Assembly: GCA_963796485.1 (NCBI GenBank)
Contig: CAWCLV010000001.1
Location: 1,302,001-1,366,000, forward strand
Reading direction: 5' to 3'
Source: CAWCDJ01 sp963796485
GTDB lineage: Bacteria; Acidobacteriota; Terriglobia; Bryobacterales; Bryobacteraceae
DNA: 64,000 bases
Part shown: piece after piece, positions 35,279 through 43,706 of the stretch
Position numbering within the stretch: position 1 is the stretch's first letter
Layout of the letters: each line of letters begins with the position of its first letter
The notes under the pieces: model-generated
What the model was told of the DNA's origin: nothing
The model's database searches: none
Seen by the model: the letters and a program-made list of their open reading frames with translations, nothing else
Made by a program: the position numbers and the translations under genes

Positions 35279-36250
35279 TTACTCGATTACGGTATAAGCC
35301 CCGATCTCCGCACCGTCCGCCACGTCCGCGTCACGCACCACCGCTCCCGTGCCAATGCGGCAATTGCTCCCGACTCTGCTCCCGCCCAGAATCTGCGCGA
35401 ATGCCTCGACCACGGTATCGAACCCGATCGTCGCATCCGCATCGACCGTAACCGTCTCGGGCTTTTCGATCGTCACCCCGGCGGTCATCAACTCGTTCGT
35501 CTTGCGGTCGCGCAACAGCCGGTCCACCGCCGCGATCTCCTGCCGCGTATTGATGCCCAGCGCCTCGTGCTCGTCCTCGATCCGCATCGCCTTCACAATG
35601 TGGCCGGCACGGCTGAGGACCTCGGCCATGTCGGTCAGGTAATACTCCCGTGCCGGATTGTCGGGCCGGAGTTCGTCCACATGGCTCCAGAACGTGTCGG
35701 CCTGGAAGCAATAGATCCCCATATTGGCTTCCCGAATCGCCAGTTCTTCCGGCGTCCCCGCCTTCTGTTCGACGATCCTCCGCACGTGCCCCTGCGCGTC
35801 CCGAAATATGCGCCCGTATCCGGTGGGGTCTTGCATGATCGCGGTCATCAGGACGGCGGCGGAATCGCCCTGCGCCTCCAGGTCGATCAGCCGTTGGAGT
35901 GTGCCGGCCCGGAGCAGGGGTGAGTCGCCGTACAGCACCATGAGGTAACCGCCGAGGCCGCAGAGGCGGTCCCGGCCGATCTTCACGGCGTGGCCGGTGC
36001 CCAGTTGCTCGGTTTGTTCGATGAAGCCGATTCCCGGAACCGCGACGCTGCGTTTCACTTCTTCGCCCTGGTGGCCCACCACTACGAAAATGTTTTCGGC
36101 CGGCGTCAATTGGAGTGCGGTATCCAGCACGTGCTGGAGCAGGGTCTTGCCTCCCACGCGGTGCAGCACTTTGGCCTTGCGCGATTTCATCCGGGTGCCC
36201 AGGCCGGCGGCCAGGATGACGATTGTGACGCGCTTCTGCATGTTTCCCAT
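35279..36250 (-). CDS. glmU: GlmU-like UDP-GlcNAc pyrophosphorylase lacking most of the acetyltransferase domain
   Basis: 323 residues. The N-terminal nucleotidyltransferase domain is complete: 'VILAAGLGTRMKS' (Rossmann G-rich loop), 'KVLHRVGGKTLLQHVL', 'QLGTGHAV', 'LYGDSPLL'. It then enters the left-handed beta-helix (hexapeptide rungs 'VTVDADATIGFDTVV', 'RIGTGAVVRDADV') and stops after 'EIGAYTVIE', about 130-140 residues earlier than bifunctional GlmU (about 456). The stop lies at the edge of the hairpin repeat at 35231-35276, so the gene may have been cut by repeat insertion, or may be naturally monofunctional. The ATG overlaps the yvcK stop (TAATG). Confidence 0.85.
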   Translation of the reverse strand: MGNMQKRVTIVILAAGLGTRMKSRKAKVLHRVGGKTLLQHVLDTALQLTPAENIFVVVGHQGEEVKRSVAVPGIGFIEQTEQLGTGHAVKIGRDRLCGLGGYLMVLYGDSPLLRAGTLQRLIDLEAQGDSAAVLMTAIMQDPTGYGRIFRDAQGHVRRIVEQKAGTPEELAIREANMGIYCFQADTFWSHVDELRPDNPAREYYLTDMAEVLSRAGHIVKAMRIEDEHEALGINTRQEIAAVDRLLRDRKTNELMTAGVTIEKPETVTVDADATIGFDTVVEAFAQILGGSRVGSNCRIGTGAVVRDADVADGAEIGAYTVIE

Positions 36251-37248
36251 TATGCCGTTTGGGCCGCGGCGATCCTGCGGCGGCGTCCTTCCTGTGCGAG
36301 TTTCACCACCATGGCGGCGGTGGCCGCGGGGTCGTGGCGAACCCGGTCGGTGCGGGCCACCAAATTCGCCGCGACCACCTTCAGCCCCATCTTGAAGAGT
36401 TCATCCACGTCGTTATCCACCGGCATCGCTTCCTGCCGCGCATAGCGTTTCTTCAGCGCCGATGCGATCGGGCGGATGTTCACCACCGCGTAATCGATCA
36501 GCTGTCCTTTCGCGTGCCGGTGGATGGCGCGGATGTGGTCGGATGCGCTGAACTGCGAGGTTTCGCCCGGCTGCCACATCAGGTTTACGAAGTACGCCTT
36601 CACCGCCGCGGAACGGCGGATCGCCGCGGTAATGCCGTCCACCAGAAGGTTTGGAATGATGCTGGTGAACAGGGACCCGGGCCCCAGCGTCACCACGTCG
36701 GCTTCGGCAATCGCCGTCAAGGTCTCCGCCAGCGGCTTCACCGCACGCGGGATCAGACGGACCGACTTGATCCGGGTCCGGCTCCGGCTGATGCGCGTTT
36801 CCCCCACCACTTTCGTTCCATCCTGAAGGGTCGCTTCGAGTGCCACGTTGGCCGCGGTGGCCGGGTAGATCCGGCCGACGATGTTGAGGACTTCCGATGA
36901 GGCGCGAACCGCCTCCGGAAAATCGCCCGTGACCTGCGTCAGCGCCATCAGAAACAGGTTTCCGAAGCTGTGGCCCTTCAAACCCCTGCCGGCTTCAAAA
37001 CGGTATTGAAAGAGGCGCGCGAGCAGGGCCGAATCTTCGCTCAGCGCCACCATGCAGTTGCGAATGTCGCCGGGCGGCAGCACGTCGAATTCGCGGCGCA
37101 GCCGTCCCGAACTGCCGCCATCGTCCGTCACGGTGACGATCGCGGTGATGTCAACCGCGGGGGAGTGGTGTTTGAGCCCTTCGAGCAACGCGGAAAGCCC
37201 TGTGCCGCCGCCTATCGCGACTACGCGCAGAGGTGAGGATTCGTCCAT
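36250..37248 (-). CDS. yvcK: YvcK/CofD-family gluconeogenesis factor
   Basis: 332 residues. 'RVVAIGGGTGLSALLEGLK' at the N-terminus, 'TVTDDGGSSGRLR', 'PPGDIRNCMVALS' and 'TLGPGSLFTSIIPNLLV' are diagnostic of the YvcK (CofD-like) family. In Firmicutes and Actinobacteria YvcK binds UDP-GlcNAc and is needed for growth on gluconeogenic carbon and for cell-wall homeostasis. Here it directly precedes and overlaps a UDP-GlcNAc-forming GlmU-like gene, which fits that ligand. The C-terminus is basic (QEGRRRRIAAAQTA). Confidence 0.93.
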   Translation of the reverse strand: MDESSPLRVVAIGGGTGLSALLEGLKHHSPAVDITAIVTVTDDGGSSGRLRREFDVLPPGDIRNCMVALSEDSALLARLFQYRFEAGRGLKGHSFGNLFLMALTQVTGDFPEAVRASSEVLNIVGRIYPATAANVALEATLQDGTKVVGETRISRSRTRIKSVRLIPRAVKPLAETLTAIAEADVVTLGPGSLFTSIIPNLLVDGITAAIRRSAAVKAYFVNLMWQPGETSQFSASDHIRAIHRHAKGQLIDYAVVNIRPIASALKKRYARQEAMPVDNDVDELFKMGLKVVAANLVARTDRVRHDPAATAAMVVKLAQEGRRRRIAAAQTA

Positions 37249-37275
37249 GGAATCAGCCGGGGTTCTGCCGGATCA

Positions 37276-37899
37276 CTACCAGCCTTTCTTCTCCGGGTAA
37301 AGCAGCGAGTCGAACGGCGGCTGGTTGGCGAGCGGCGCGAAATCGGCGTCCTGCCGCGCGATAATGCGGTTCCGCGGTTCGAGCTCGATTGCCCGCTTGA
37401 GATTCCCGTAAGCCCCCGACAAATCGCCGCCCAACGCTTGCGCCAGCCCCAGGGCGTAATGGACGTGGTCCGCGCCGGGCGCCATCTCGAGCGCCGTCTC
37501 CAGGTGCTTCCGCGCCTCCGCGACATTCCGGGTATTGAGCAGGGCAATGGCGTAGTTGTAATAGTCTTCCGCGGATTGCAATTGGACGGCGGACTGCAAC
37601 AGCCGGCGGTCGCACATCGCAATGTGCAGGCTGGCGCGCTGCGCCACGTCGCGCTCCGGACCTTCCGTAGCCAGCACAAACTGCTCCCGCGCTTCCTTCA
37701 ACTTGCGGGCATGGAAAAGTTTCATCGCGGCTTCGAAAGCGGAAAGCTGCCTGGCGCTGACAAGCGGTTGCTCCACCGCCACGGCGGCCTCCCGAGAGAC
37801 GGCACGCCGCGGTTCCGGAGCCTTCGCTGTTTTCGATACCGGTTGTTTGCTCATCCTATCGACATTCTTCGCAGCAACAGTCTTTTTCTTCTCAGGCAT
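37276..37899 (-). CDS. Small TPR-repeat protein
   Basis: 207 residues with a Lys-rich, probably disordered N-terminus (1-45) and three to four TPR-like helix pairs ('FEAAMKLFHARKLKEAREQF', 'DYYNYAIALLNTRNVAEARK', 'HVHYALGLAQALGGDLSGAY'). No signal peptide or membrane helix is seen, so it is likely a cytoplasmic scaffold. It lies 27 bp upstream of yvcK in the same minus-strand run and is probably co-transcribed. Partner unknown. Confidence 0.8.
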   Translation of the reverse strand: MPEKKKTVAAKNVDRMSKQPVSKTAKAPEPRRAVSREAAVAVEQPLVSARQLSAFEAAMKLFHARKLKEAREQFVLATEGPERDVAQRASLHIAMCDRRLLQSAVQLQSAEDYYNYAIALLNTRNVAEARKHLETALEMAPGADHVHYALGLAQALGGDLSGAYGNLKRAIELEPRNRIIARQDADFAPLANQPPFDSLLYPEKKGW

Positions 37900-37977
37900 G
37901 TTGGCCGGCCCGGCACGTCGCGAAACGCCTAGCGTTTATACCAGACGGCATGGACCGGGCGCAACCGCCACCCCCTA

Positions 37978-38979
37978 TTATCCCAATCCTGCGTCCCTCA
38001 GGAAGCGGGCCGCTTCCTCGGGTGGCGTCGGATTGATGTAGAAGCCGGTCCCCCACTCGAATCCCGCCACTTTCGTGAGCTTCGGAATGATCTCTATGTG
38101 CCAGTGATAATGCGGCAGCGGCGGATCCTGCACCGGCGCGCTGTGCACGATGAAGTTGTAGGGCGGCTTCTCGAGCACCTTGTCGATCTTCCGCATCGTA
38201 GAGCGCAAAACCCACGCCAGGTTCTGCAGTGTCGCGGCGTCCGATGCTTCGAAGTGCGAATCGTGACGCTTCGGAAGTATCCAGGTTTCGAATGGAAACC
38301 GCGGCGCGTAGGGCGCAAGCACCGTGAACCGCTCCGTCTCCATCACCAACCGGACCCCCGCGGCAGTCTCCTGCTGAATGATGTCGCAGAAGATGCAGCG
38401 CTCCTTCATGTCGTAGAAGAGGCGCGCCCCATCCACTTCTTCCTTCACGCGCTTCGGGATCACCGGAAGGGCTATTAACTGCGAATGAGGATGTTCGAGC
38501 GATGCCCCGGCTGCCTCGCCATGGTTTTTGAAGAGGATGATATAGCGGAACCGGCGGTCTTTCTTGAGATCGTTGACCCGCTCCCGGAACGCCCAAAGCA
38601 GTTCCTCGATCTGATGTTCGGGCATTTCCGCCAGGGTCGTGGCGTGGTTCGGCGTCTCGATCAGTACCTCGTGGGCGCCCACTCCGTTCATCTTGTCGTA
38701 CATCCCCTCGCCCTGCCGGGTAAGTTCGCCTTCGATCCCCAGCACGGGAAATTTGTTGGGCACGACACGAACCCGCCAGCCGGGCTCGTCCCGGCCGCCG
38801 CTGTCGCGAAACGCCAGGACCTCGGGCGGGGTCTTGTGCTCGTTTCCATAATCGAAAGGGCAGATGCCGCCGGACGGCGGTCGAACCGATTGCCTGACAA
38901 AATCCGTCGGGCGCTTGGCGCGGTCGGTCGCGATGATGACCCAACGTCCTGTGATTGGGTCCTTACGCAGTTCGGGCAA
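37978..38979 (-). CDS. galT: Galactose-1-phosphate uridylyltransferase
   Basis: 333 residues from a TTG start (GGAGG about 11 bases upstream). The GalT family pattern is complete: 'LRKDPITGRWVIIATDRAKR', 'NKFPVL', the catalytic HPHSQ in 'ASLEHPHSQLIALP', and late histidines in 'PHYHWHIEIIPK'. Zinc-site Cys pairs are partly kept ('RCIFCDI'). It converts galactose-1-phosphate and UDP-glucose to UDP-galactose and glucose-1-phosphate (Leloir pathway). No galK or galE is nearby, so it may instead serve sugar-nucleotide metabolism together with the glmU/yvcK genes. Confidence 0.92.
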   Translation of the reverse strand: MPELRKDPITGRWVIIATDRAKRPTDFVRQSVRPPSGGICPFDYGNEHKTPPEVLAFRDSGGRDEPGWRVRVVPNKFPVLGIEGELTRQGEGMYDKMNGVGAHEVLIETPNHATTLAEMPEHQIEELLWAFRERVNDLKKDRRFRYIILFKNHGEAAGASLEHPHSQLIALPVIPKRVKEEVDGARLFYDMKERCIFCDIIQQETAAGVRLVMETERFTVLAPYAPRFPFETWILPKRHDSHFEASDAATLQNLAWVLRSTMRKIDKVLEKPPYNFIVHSAPVQDPPLPHYHWHIEIIPKLTKVAGFEWGTGFYINPTPPEEAARFLRDAGLG

Positions 38980-39037
38980 CGGTAGAAAAACCTCCGAAAT
39001 CGGCAGCCGATGTCACCGGCAATTCACGATTATAGCG

Positions 39038-39439
39038 TTAAGTGAATACGTCCCTAAGCCATTCGAGCTGCGGCGGCTTGTCCAGAATGATGCTGATCAC
39101 GTCGAAGCGGGCTTTTCCCCACTCCACGCCCGCGCGGCGCGCATAGTCGCGCCCGGCCCGCCGCAGGTGCTCACGCTTTTCCTTATCGACCGCCCGGTCA
39201 GGAGTCCCGAATTCCGTTGTTTCGCGGGTCTTCACCTCGACGAACGCCAGCACGCCGCCATGCCACGCCACCAGGTCGATTTCCCCCGAGCCGGAGCGCG
39301 TCCGGTAGTTCCGCGCAACCACGGTGCAACCCTGCGACCGCAGGTAGCGGTACGCCAGGTCCTCGCCGATGCGCCCGTGGTTTCCCGGATACGAGCGCCG
39401 GCGGATCCTGTCCGCCGCGCGATACAGGAGCGATATCAC
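39038..39439 (-). CDS. yraN: YraN family (UPF0102) endonuclease-like protein
   Basis: 133 residues. 'GRIGEDLAYRYLRSQGCTVV' followed by 'GSGEIDLVAWHGGVLAFVEV' and 'KTR' is the hallmark of UPF0102/YraN, a predicted restriction-endonuclease-like fold (E-D-ExK core). Function is unresolved; links to DNA uptake or recombination have been suggested. Its ATG overlaps the TGA of the upstream methyltransferase (ATGA), so the two are co-translated. Confidence 0.92.
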   Translation of the reverse strand: MISLLYRAADRIRRRSYPGNHGRIGEDLAYRYLRSQGCTVVARNYRTRSGSGEIDLVAWHGGVLAFVEVKTRETTEFGTPDRAVDKEKREHLRRAGRDYARRAGVEWGKARFDVISIILDKPPQLEWLRDVFT

Positions 39440-39987
39440 TTGAGCACCTCAAACTCGAATTGCATAACCTTGCCTCGAACCACGTAGCACAGGTAATACT
39501 CCCAAAACCGCCGGTAGCGCGGAAAGCGGTTCACCAGGAGTTCGAACCCGAGCCATCTCCAGAAGGCAAGTAGCCGCACGCGCACCGAAATCTCACGAAA
39601 GCGCGCCTTGGAGTAGTAGCCGAACCCGCCGTGGTCCTCTCCGAAGTAGCGGAAGCTGAAGCTGTTGAGGTGGTGCTTGTGGGTGGGGTCGCAGAACGAC
39701 GAAAAATCGGTGTAATGGGGCGTCTCGATGCGGATAGTTCCGCCTTTCCGCACCAGGCGGTGGAACTCCTCCATGGCGCGAATCACGTCGTCCACGTGCT
39801 CAATCACGTGGATCGCGGTCAGCCGCTCAAACGAGTTGTCGGCGAAAGGGTAGGGAAAGCGGTCGAGGTCGGCAATCACATCGGCGCGGCTGGCGGGATT
39901 CCGGTCGAGCCCGATGGCTCCTGGCTGCTTGTGGATCCCGCAACCGACGTCGAGAATTCTGGCCGCTCTTATGCCGACTGCAAGCAT
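39436..39987 (-). CDS. Class I SAM-dependent methyltransferase
   Basis: 183 residues. Motif I 'ARILDVGCGIHKQPGAIGLD', then 'FADNSFERLTAIHVIEHVDD' and 'RLVRKGGTIRIETPHYTDF', the Methyltransf_11/23 pattern. The C-terminal 50 residues are aromatic and basic ('RFPRYRRFWEYYLCYVV'), suggesting a membrane-proximal or polyprenyl-glycan substrate. The start at ATG 39987 lies 19 bp inside the 3' end of the upstream aminotransferase gene, and its end overlaps yraN, so this is a tight three-gene operon. Confidence 0.87.
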   Translation of the reverse strand: MLAVGIRAARILDVGCGIHKQPGAIGLDRNPASRADVIADLDRFPYPFADNSFERLTAIHVIEHVDDVIRAMEEFHRLVRKGGTIRIETPHYTDFSSFCDPTHKHHLNSFSFRYFGEDHGGFGYYSKARFREISVRVRLLAFWRWLGFELLVNRFPRYRRFWEYYLCYVVRGKVMQFEFEVLK

Positions 39988-41315
39988 GCCTCCAGGGTAT
40001 CAAGCGCGAAATCGCACTGGTCGCGGCTGATCATCAACGGAGGGCTCAGCCGCAGCGTGTTATCTCCGGCGCCCAGGATCAGCAGGCCGCAATCGAACGC
40101 CTTTTGCACCACCGCATCCCGCAGGTCCGGGGCCTTCTCCTTCGTCACCTGGTCGCGAACCAGTTCGACCCCCAGCATCAGCCCGAGGCCGCGAACATCG
40201 CCGACGGTCGGGAACCGCTCCGGCCACGTACGCATCCGCTCCATCATGTGGCTGCCCATCCGGGCCGCGTTTTCGATGAGGCCGGCTTCCAGCAGTTCGA
40301 TGGTGGTGAGAGCGGCGGCGCACGCTACCGGGTTTCCCCCGAACGTGGAGGCATGCGATCCGGGAGGCCAGGTCATCAGCTGCGCATGGGCCACCGTCGC
40401 TCCCAGCGGCATTCCGCTCGCAATCCCTTTGGCGACCGCCAGGATATCGGGCACCAGGTCGAAATGGTCCGACGCCCACATCTTCCCCGTCCGGCCCATT
40501 CCGGACTGAACTTCATCGGCGATCAGCAGGATATCGTTCTCCTTCGCCACTCTCTGCAGCTCGTCGAAGAACTGCCGGGGCGGCACCACATACCCACCTT
40601 CGCCCTGCACGGGTTCCACTACGATCGCGGCGGTTTCCTCCGCCGGTGCGATAGTTTTGAGCAGCGTGTTTTCGATATGCTTCACGCACTCCACCGCGCA
40701 GCGGTCGGGTGTCTGCCCGAACGGGCAACGGTAGCAGTTAGGATAGGGCGCGTGCACCACGCCGGGCACCAGCGGTCCGAAGCCTTCGCGCTGCACCGCC
40801 TTCCTCGCCGTGAGAGAGAGCGCCCCCATGGTCCGGCCGTGAAAACCGCCGAAGAAGGCGATCAGCTTATCGCGCCCGGTGGCGTAGCGCGCCAGTTTGA
40901 TGGCGCCTTCGATCGCTTCCGCGCCCGAGTTGCCGAAAGATACGCGGCGCGGACCGTCTCCCGGCGCGATCTCCGAGAGCTTTTCCGCCAGGTCCACCAG
41001 TTCCCGGTAATAAAAATCCGTCCCGGACATATGGATCAGCCGGGCGGCCTGCTGCTGAATGGCTGCAACCACGCGGGGATGGCAGTGGCCGGTAGCCACG
41101 ACGGCGATTCCGGCGTTGAAATCGAGAAAGCGGTTGCCGTCCACATCTTCGATGATCGCGCCTTCGCCGCGTTCGGCCACCAGGGGGTAGCACCGGGTAT
41201 AAGAAGTCGATACGCTGCACAGGTCGCGGTTGATGATGGCGCGCGCACGGGGGCCAGGCACGGGACCGCTGACCTGTGGAAGGTCCGGACGGACCTGTTC
41301 CAGGATCTTTCCCAT
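39969..41315 (-). CDS. Class III PLP aminotransferase (acetylornithine / 4-aminobutyrate type)
   Basis: 448 residues; TAGGAGATG precedes the ATG. Class III signatures are present: 'FLDFNAGIAVVATGHCHPRV', 'SFGNSGAEAIEGAIKLAR', 'LIADEVQSGMGRTGKMWA', and the PLP-lysine in 'ILAVAKGIASGMPLGA'. The sequence 'YPNCYRCPFG.....C' in the middle is typical of the GabT-like/4-aminobutyrate branch of archaea and acidobacteria rather than ArgD. It transfers an omega-amino group to 2-oxoglutarate or pyruvate; exact donor is uncertain. First gene of the operon with the methyltransferase and yraN. Confidence 0.88.
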   Translation of the reverse strand: MGKILEQVRPDLPQVSGPVPGPRARAIINRDLCSVSTSYTRCYPLVAERGEGAIIEDVDGNRFLDFNAGIAVVATGHCHPRVVAAIQQQAARLIHMSGTDFYYRELVDLAEKLSEIAPGDGPRRVSFGNSGAEAIEGAIKLARYATGRDKLIAFFGGFHGRTMGALSLTARKAVQREGFGPLVPGVVHAPYPNCYRCPFGQTPDRCAVECVKHIENTLLKTIAPAEETAAIVVEPVQGEGGYVVPPRQFFDELQRVAKENDILLIADEVQSGMGRTGKMWASDHFDLVPDILAVAKGIASGMPLGATVAHAQLMTWPPGSHASTFGGNPVACAAALTTIELLEAGLIENAARMGSHMMERMRTWPERFPTVGDVRGLGLMLGVELVRDQVTKEKAPDLRDAVVQKAFDCGLLILGAGDNTLRLSPPLMISRDQCDFALDTLEACLQSA

Positions 41316-41506
41316 AATTCATCTCCTAAATTGTGTTGTGAGGTTGGGAACCTGCGCGCAGGAAGTGCTGCACCCGCGCACGCCGCAAGGGTGCGGCGGA
41401 ACACTTAATCGGAACCGAAGAGGCCGGGCCGCGAGTTGGAAGGCGTCACCGCCATATCTTCATTTTACGCCCCGCGCTGCCAACGGTGATATATTTTGAG
41501 CCTGTG

Positions 41507-42595
41507 ATGCGATTTCGGACACTTGTTTCGGCCATTCTTTTCCTGTCTCTCGAAGTTTCGGGCGCCTATTCGCAGAACCGCGCCGCGCTCCCGCCTTTAC
41601 CTGCGCCCCTCGGAGTTCCGAAGCCGGCGCCGGCCGGTGACGCTCCGTACGCTCCGCAGCCAATCCTGCCGGGCGGCATCGTGGTGCCCCTTTTTCCGCC
41701 GAACTCGCCCTACCTGAACGCGGAGCGGATCCGCGAACCGGAACAGTACAGCCTCAGCCAGACCGTTCCCGGACGGATCAACAGCATCGTCAACATTCAC
41801 AATCCCTCCATCGAGATTCACACGGTGGACCGCGGCTTGAACACCGGAGCGACGGTCATCCTGGCCGCCGGGGGAGGGCACAACACCCTGAACGTCGGTT
41901 CGGAAGCGGCCGACTTCGTACCGTTCTTCTACAACTACGGTGTCAACACGGTCATTCTGCGGAACCGCCTGCGCCGCGACGGTTACAATCCGCAAACGGA
42001 CGAGGTTTACGACACGCTCCAGGCCATCCGGCTGGTGCGCGCACACGCCAGGGAACTGAACCTCGACCCGAACAAAATCGGGGTCATGGGCTTTTCGGCG
42101 GGCGCCGAACTCGCGGCCGCGGCGGCGGTGCGGTACGACGAGTTCGACCGGAAGAACAACGGTCCCGGCGATCCACTGGCGGGCATTACTTCGCGCCCCG
42201 ACTTCGCCGGCATTATCTATCCGGGCCCGTCGCCCTTCGCCAAAGACCGCACGGCTCCCGCGATTCCCCGCAACGTGCCGCCCGCGTTCCTGGTGTGCGG
42301 CGGCTCCGGCGACCGCGTCCATGCCGCGTGGGCGATGGAATATTACGCCGCCATGCTTGCGCGGGACGTGCCGAATATCGAAATGCACCTCTATGGCAGG
42401 GGCCGGCACCCCGGGCAGCCGCTCCCTGACGGATCTCACATGACCGGCGGCCTCACGGATCGCAACGACACCCCCTTCGGCACGTGGCAATTTCGTTTCA
42501 TCGACTGGTTTCGCGATCTCGGGTTTCTGCAGAAGCCCGGCGTGGAGACGCTGGCGGCAAAGGACGTCGCAACCTACTCGAACCAGCCGCATTGA
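41507..42595 (+). CDS. Secreted alpha/beta hydrolase (BD-FAE / acetyl-xylan-esterase-like)
   Basis: 362 residues from the ATG at 41507, which opens a signal peptide (MRFRTLVSAILFLSLEVSGAYS-Q). A Pro-rich linker follows to about residue 70. The hydrolase domain shows 'ATVILAAGGGHNTLN' (oxyanion region), nucleophile Ser in 'IGVMGFSAGAELA', a possible Asp in 'CGGSGDRVHAAW' and the late His in 'GRGRHPGQP'. The family includes esterases that deacetylate plant polysaccharides. It is divergent from the aminotransferase operon; the 191-bp gap between holds GC-rich inverted sequences but no named promoter. Confidence 0.82.
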   Translation: MRFRTLVSAILFLSLEVSGAYSQNRAALPPLPAPLGVPKPAPAGDAPYAPQPILPGGIVVPLFPPNSPYLNAERIREPEQYSLSQTVPGRINSIVNIHNPSIEIHTVDRGLNTGATVILAAGGGHNTLNVGSEAADFVPFFYNYGVNTVILRNRLRRDGYNPQTDEVYDTLQAIRLVRAHARELNLDPNKIGVMGFSAGAELAAAAAVRYDEFDRKNNGPGDPLAGITSRPDFAGIIYPGPSPFAKDRTAPAIPRNVPPAFLVCGGSGDRVHAAWAMEYYAAMLARDVPNIEMHLYGRGRHPGQPLPDGSHMTGGLTDRNDTPFGTWQFRFIDWFRDLGFLQKPGVETLAAKDVATYSNQPH

Positions 42596-42665
42596 TGGCG
42601 GAGCCGCCCGCCGGGAATCAATGTGCAATACTTCGGGTCAGAACAGGTATCTGAGGTGATATCGA

Positions 42666-43706
42666 ATGGCTTCTCCGACTACGATTTTCCAGGCATTCAA
42701 GCCTCTTCCGAGAGACACCCGAACCGACCTCGTCAATTACAACCTCCGCAATTCCGTCGATGAGATGGCGGGGGACCTTGCCGGCAAGCCCGACATTCGC
42801 AGACTTCTGCCCGCGACCGAACTCGCAAAGCTGAAAGACAAGCCGGCTATACTCGCATGGCTGGAATCGCTCATTCCCGCGGACAAGCGGAAGCCCAACG
42901 ACGACTGGAAAGCAGTCTTCGTCCGCAACTTCACCGGCAAGTGGGTCACAAACAAGTACCCGACAGCCACGGAACTCGCCACCGAAATGGGCAAGACGTG
43001 CGTGAGCAATCGCGGTTCGGCGAATAGCTACTACGACCAGACCCTTCTGATGGACGTCGATGCGGCCAGCCCGTTTCGGAGCGAGTACACGACCAACGTC
43101 AAGAGGGCATGGACCGGCGTCGATCGCGTCGGCTGGCGCGGTGACGACCGCAAGCCGGAAACCATCGTCGGTTCGAACTGCGATGGCACGGGTTTTGCGC
43201 CGCGCAAACGCTCCGAGGCCCCGATCTGGCGCACGGACGAATCCAAACTGGACGTGGATACCGACACCACGGTCTGCGTGGCCATCGATATCCGCGGTTG
43301 CGCCTTCTTCCCACTTTCCAAACCAGTCAAGGACACCTGGGTCTACTGCATCCTTCTTGGCGAAGGCTGGAATACGTACTACCTGCAAACGAAGATCGCG
43401 GCGGACAAAAACCTCACGGCCGGCAGCAGGGAATTCAACAATAAGGTCTGGCTGTTCAACGAACGGTGCATCAGCTCCGCCAGGCCGTCGGAAATCGCCT
43501 GCGCCATCCAGTTGGAACGGGAAATCCGCGACGGCAAGAACCCTTTGACCGGCGTCCGCTTCCGCCTCGGAGAAGTTCGGCGCTATGACGCATTCCGTTC
43601 TTTAAACGCCTCACTGCTCATCAAGATTCAGAACAGCATCGCGAAGTATGCGAACTGGTATCCCGCAGCCCCGAAGTGGCTGACGTACCAGGGTGAAGTC
43701 GACTGA
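42666..43706 (+). CDS. Putative ADP-ribosyltransferase-fold protein (R-S-E class, divergent), function unknown
   Basis: 346 residues, no signal peptide or membrane helix; GAGGTGA lies 8 bases upstream of the ATG. The N-terminal 150 residues are unrecognised. From residue 158 the order of motifs resembles LT-A/pierisin-type mono-ADP-ribosyltransferases: 'WRGDDRKPETIV' (R158, like YRADSRPPDEI), then a strand 'TTVCVAIDIRG' where the STS motif would be (C204-V-A, so the serines are replaced), and 'SARPSEIACAIQL' with E276 where these enzymes have the catalytic Glu (DEQEVSALGGI). The fold assignment is by eye. Substitution of STS means activity is uncertain. Stop and next start overlap (TGATG). 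Confidence 0.5.
   Translation: MASPTTIFQAFKPLPRDTRTDLVNYNLRNSVDEMAGDLAGKPDIRRLLPATELAKLKDKPAILAWLESLIPADKRKPNDDWKAVFVRNFTGKWVTNKYPTATELATEMGKTCVSNRGSANSYYDQTLLMDVDAASPFRSEYTTNVKRAWTGVDRVGWRGDDRKPETIVGSNCDGTGFAPRKRSEAPIWRTDESKLDVDTDTTVCVAIDIRGCAFFPLSKPVKDTWVYCILLGEGWNTYYLQTKIAADKNLTAGSREFNNKVWLFNERCISSARPSEIACAIQLEREIRDGKNPLTGVRFRLGEVRRYDAFRSLNASLLIKIQNSIAKYANWYPAAPKWLTYQGEVD

Noticed and set aside
39436..41315. Coupling of yraN, methyltransferase and aminotransferase as a new pathway
   Set aside because: Close overlaps show an operon, but the genes are ordinary families and nothing ties their reactions together.
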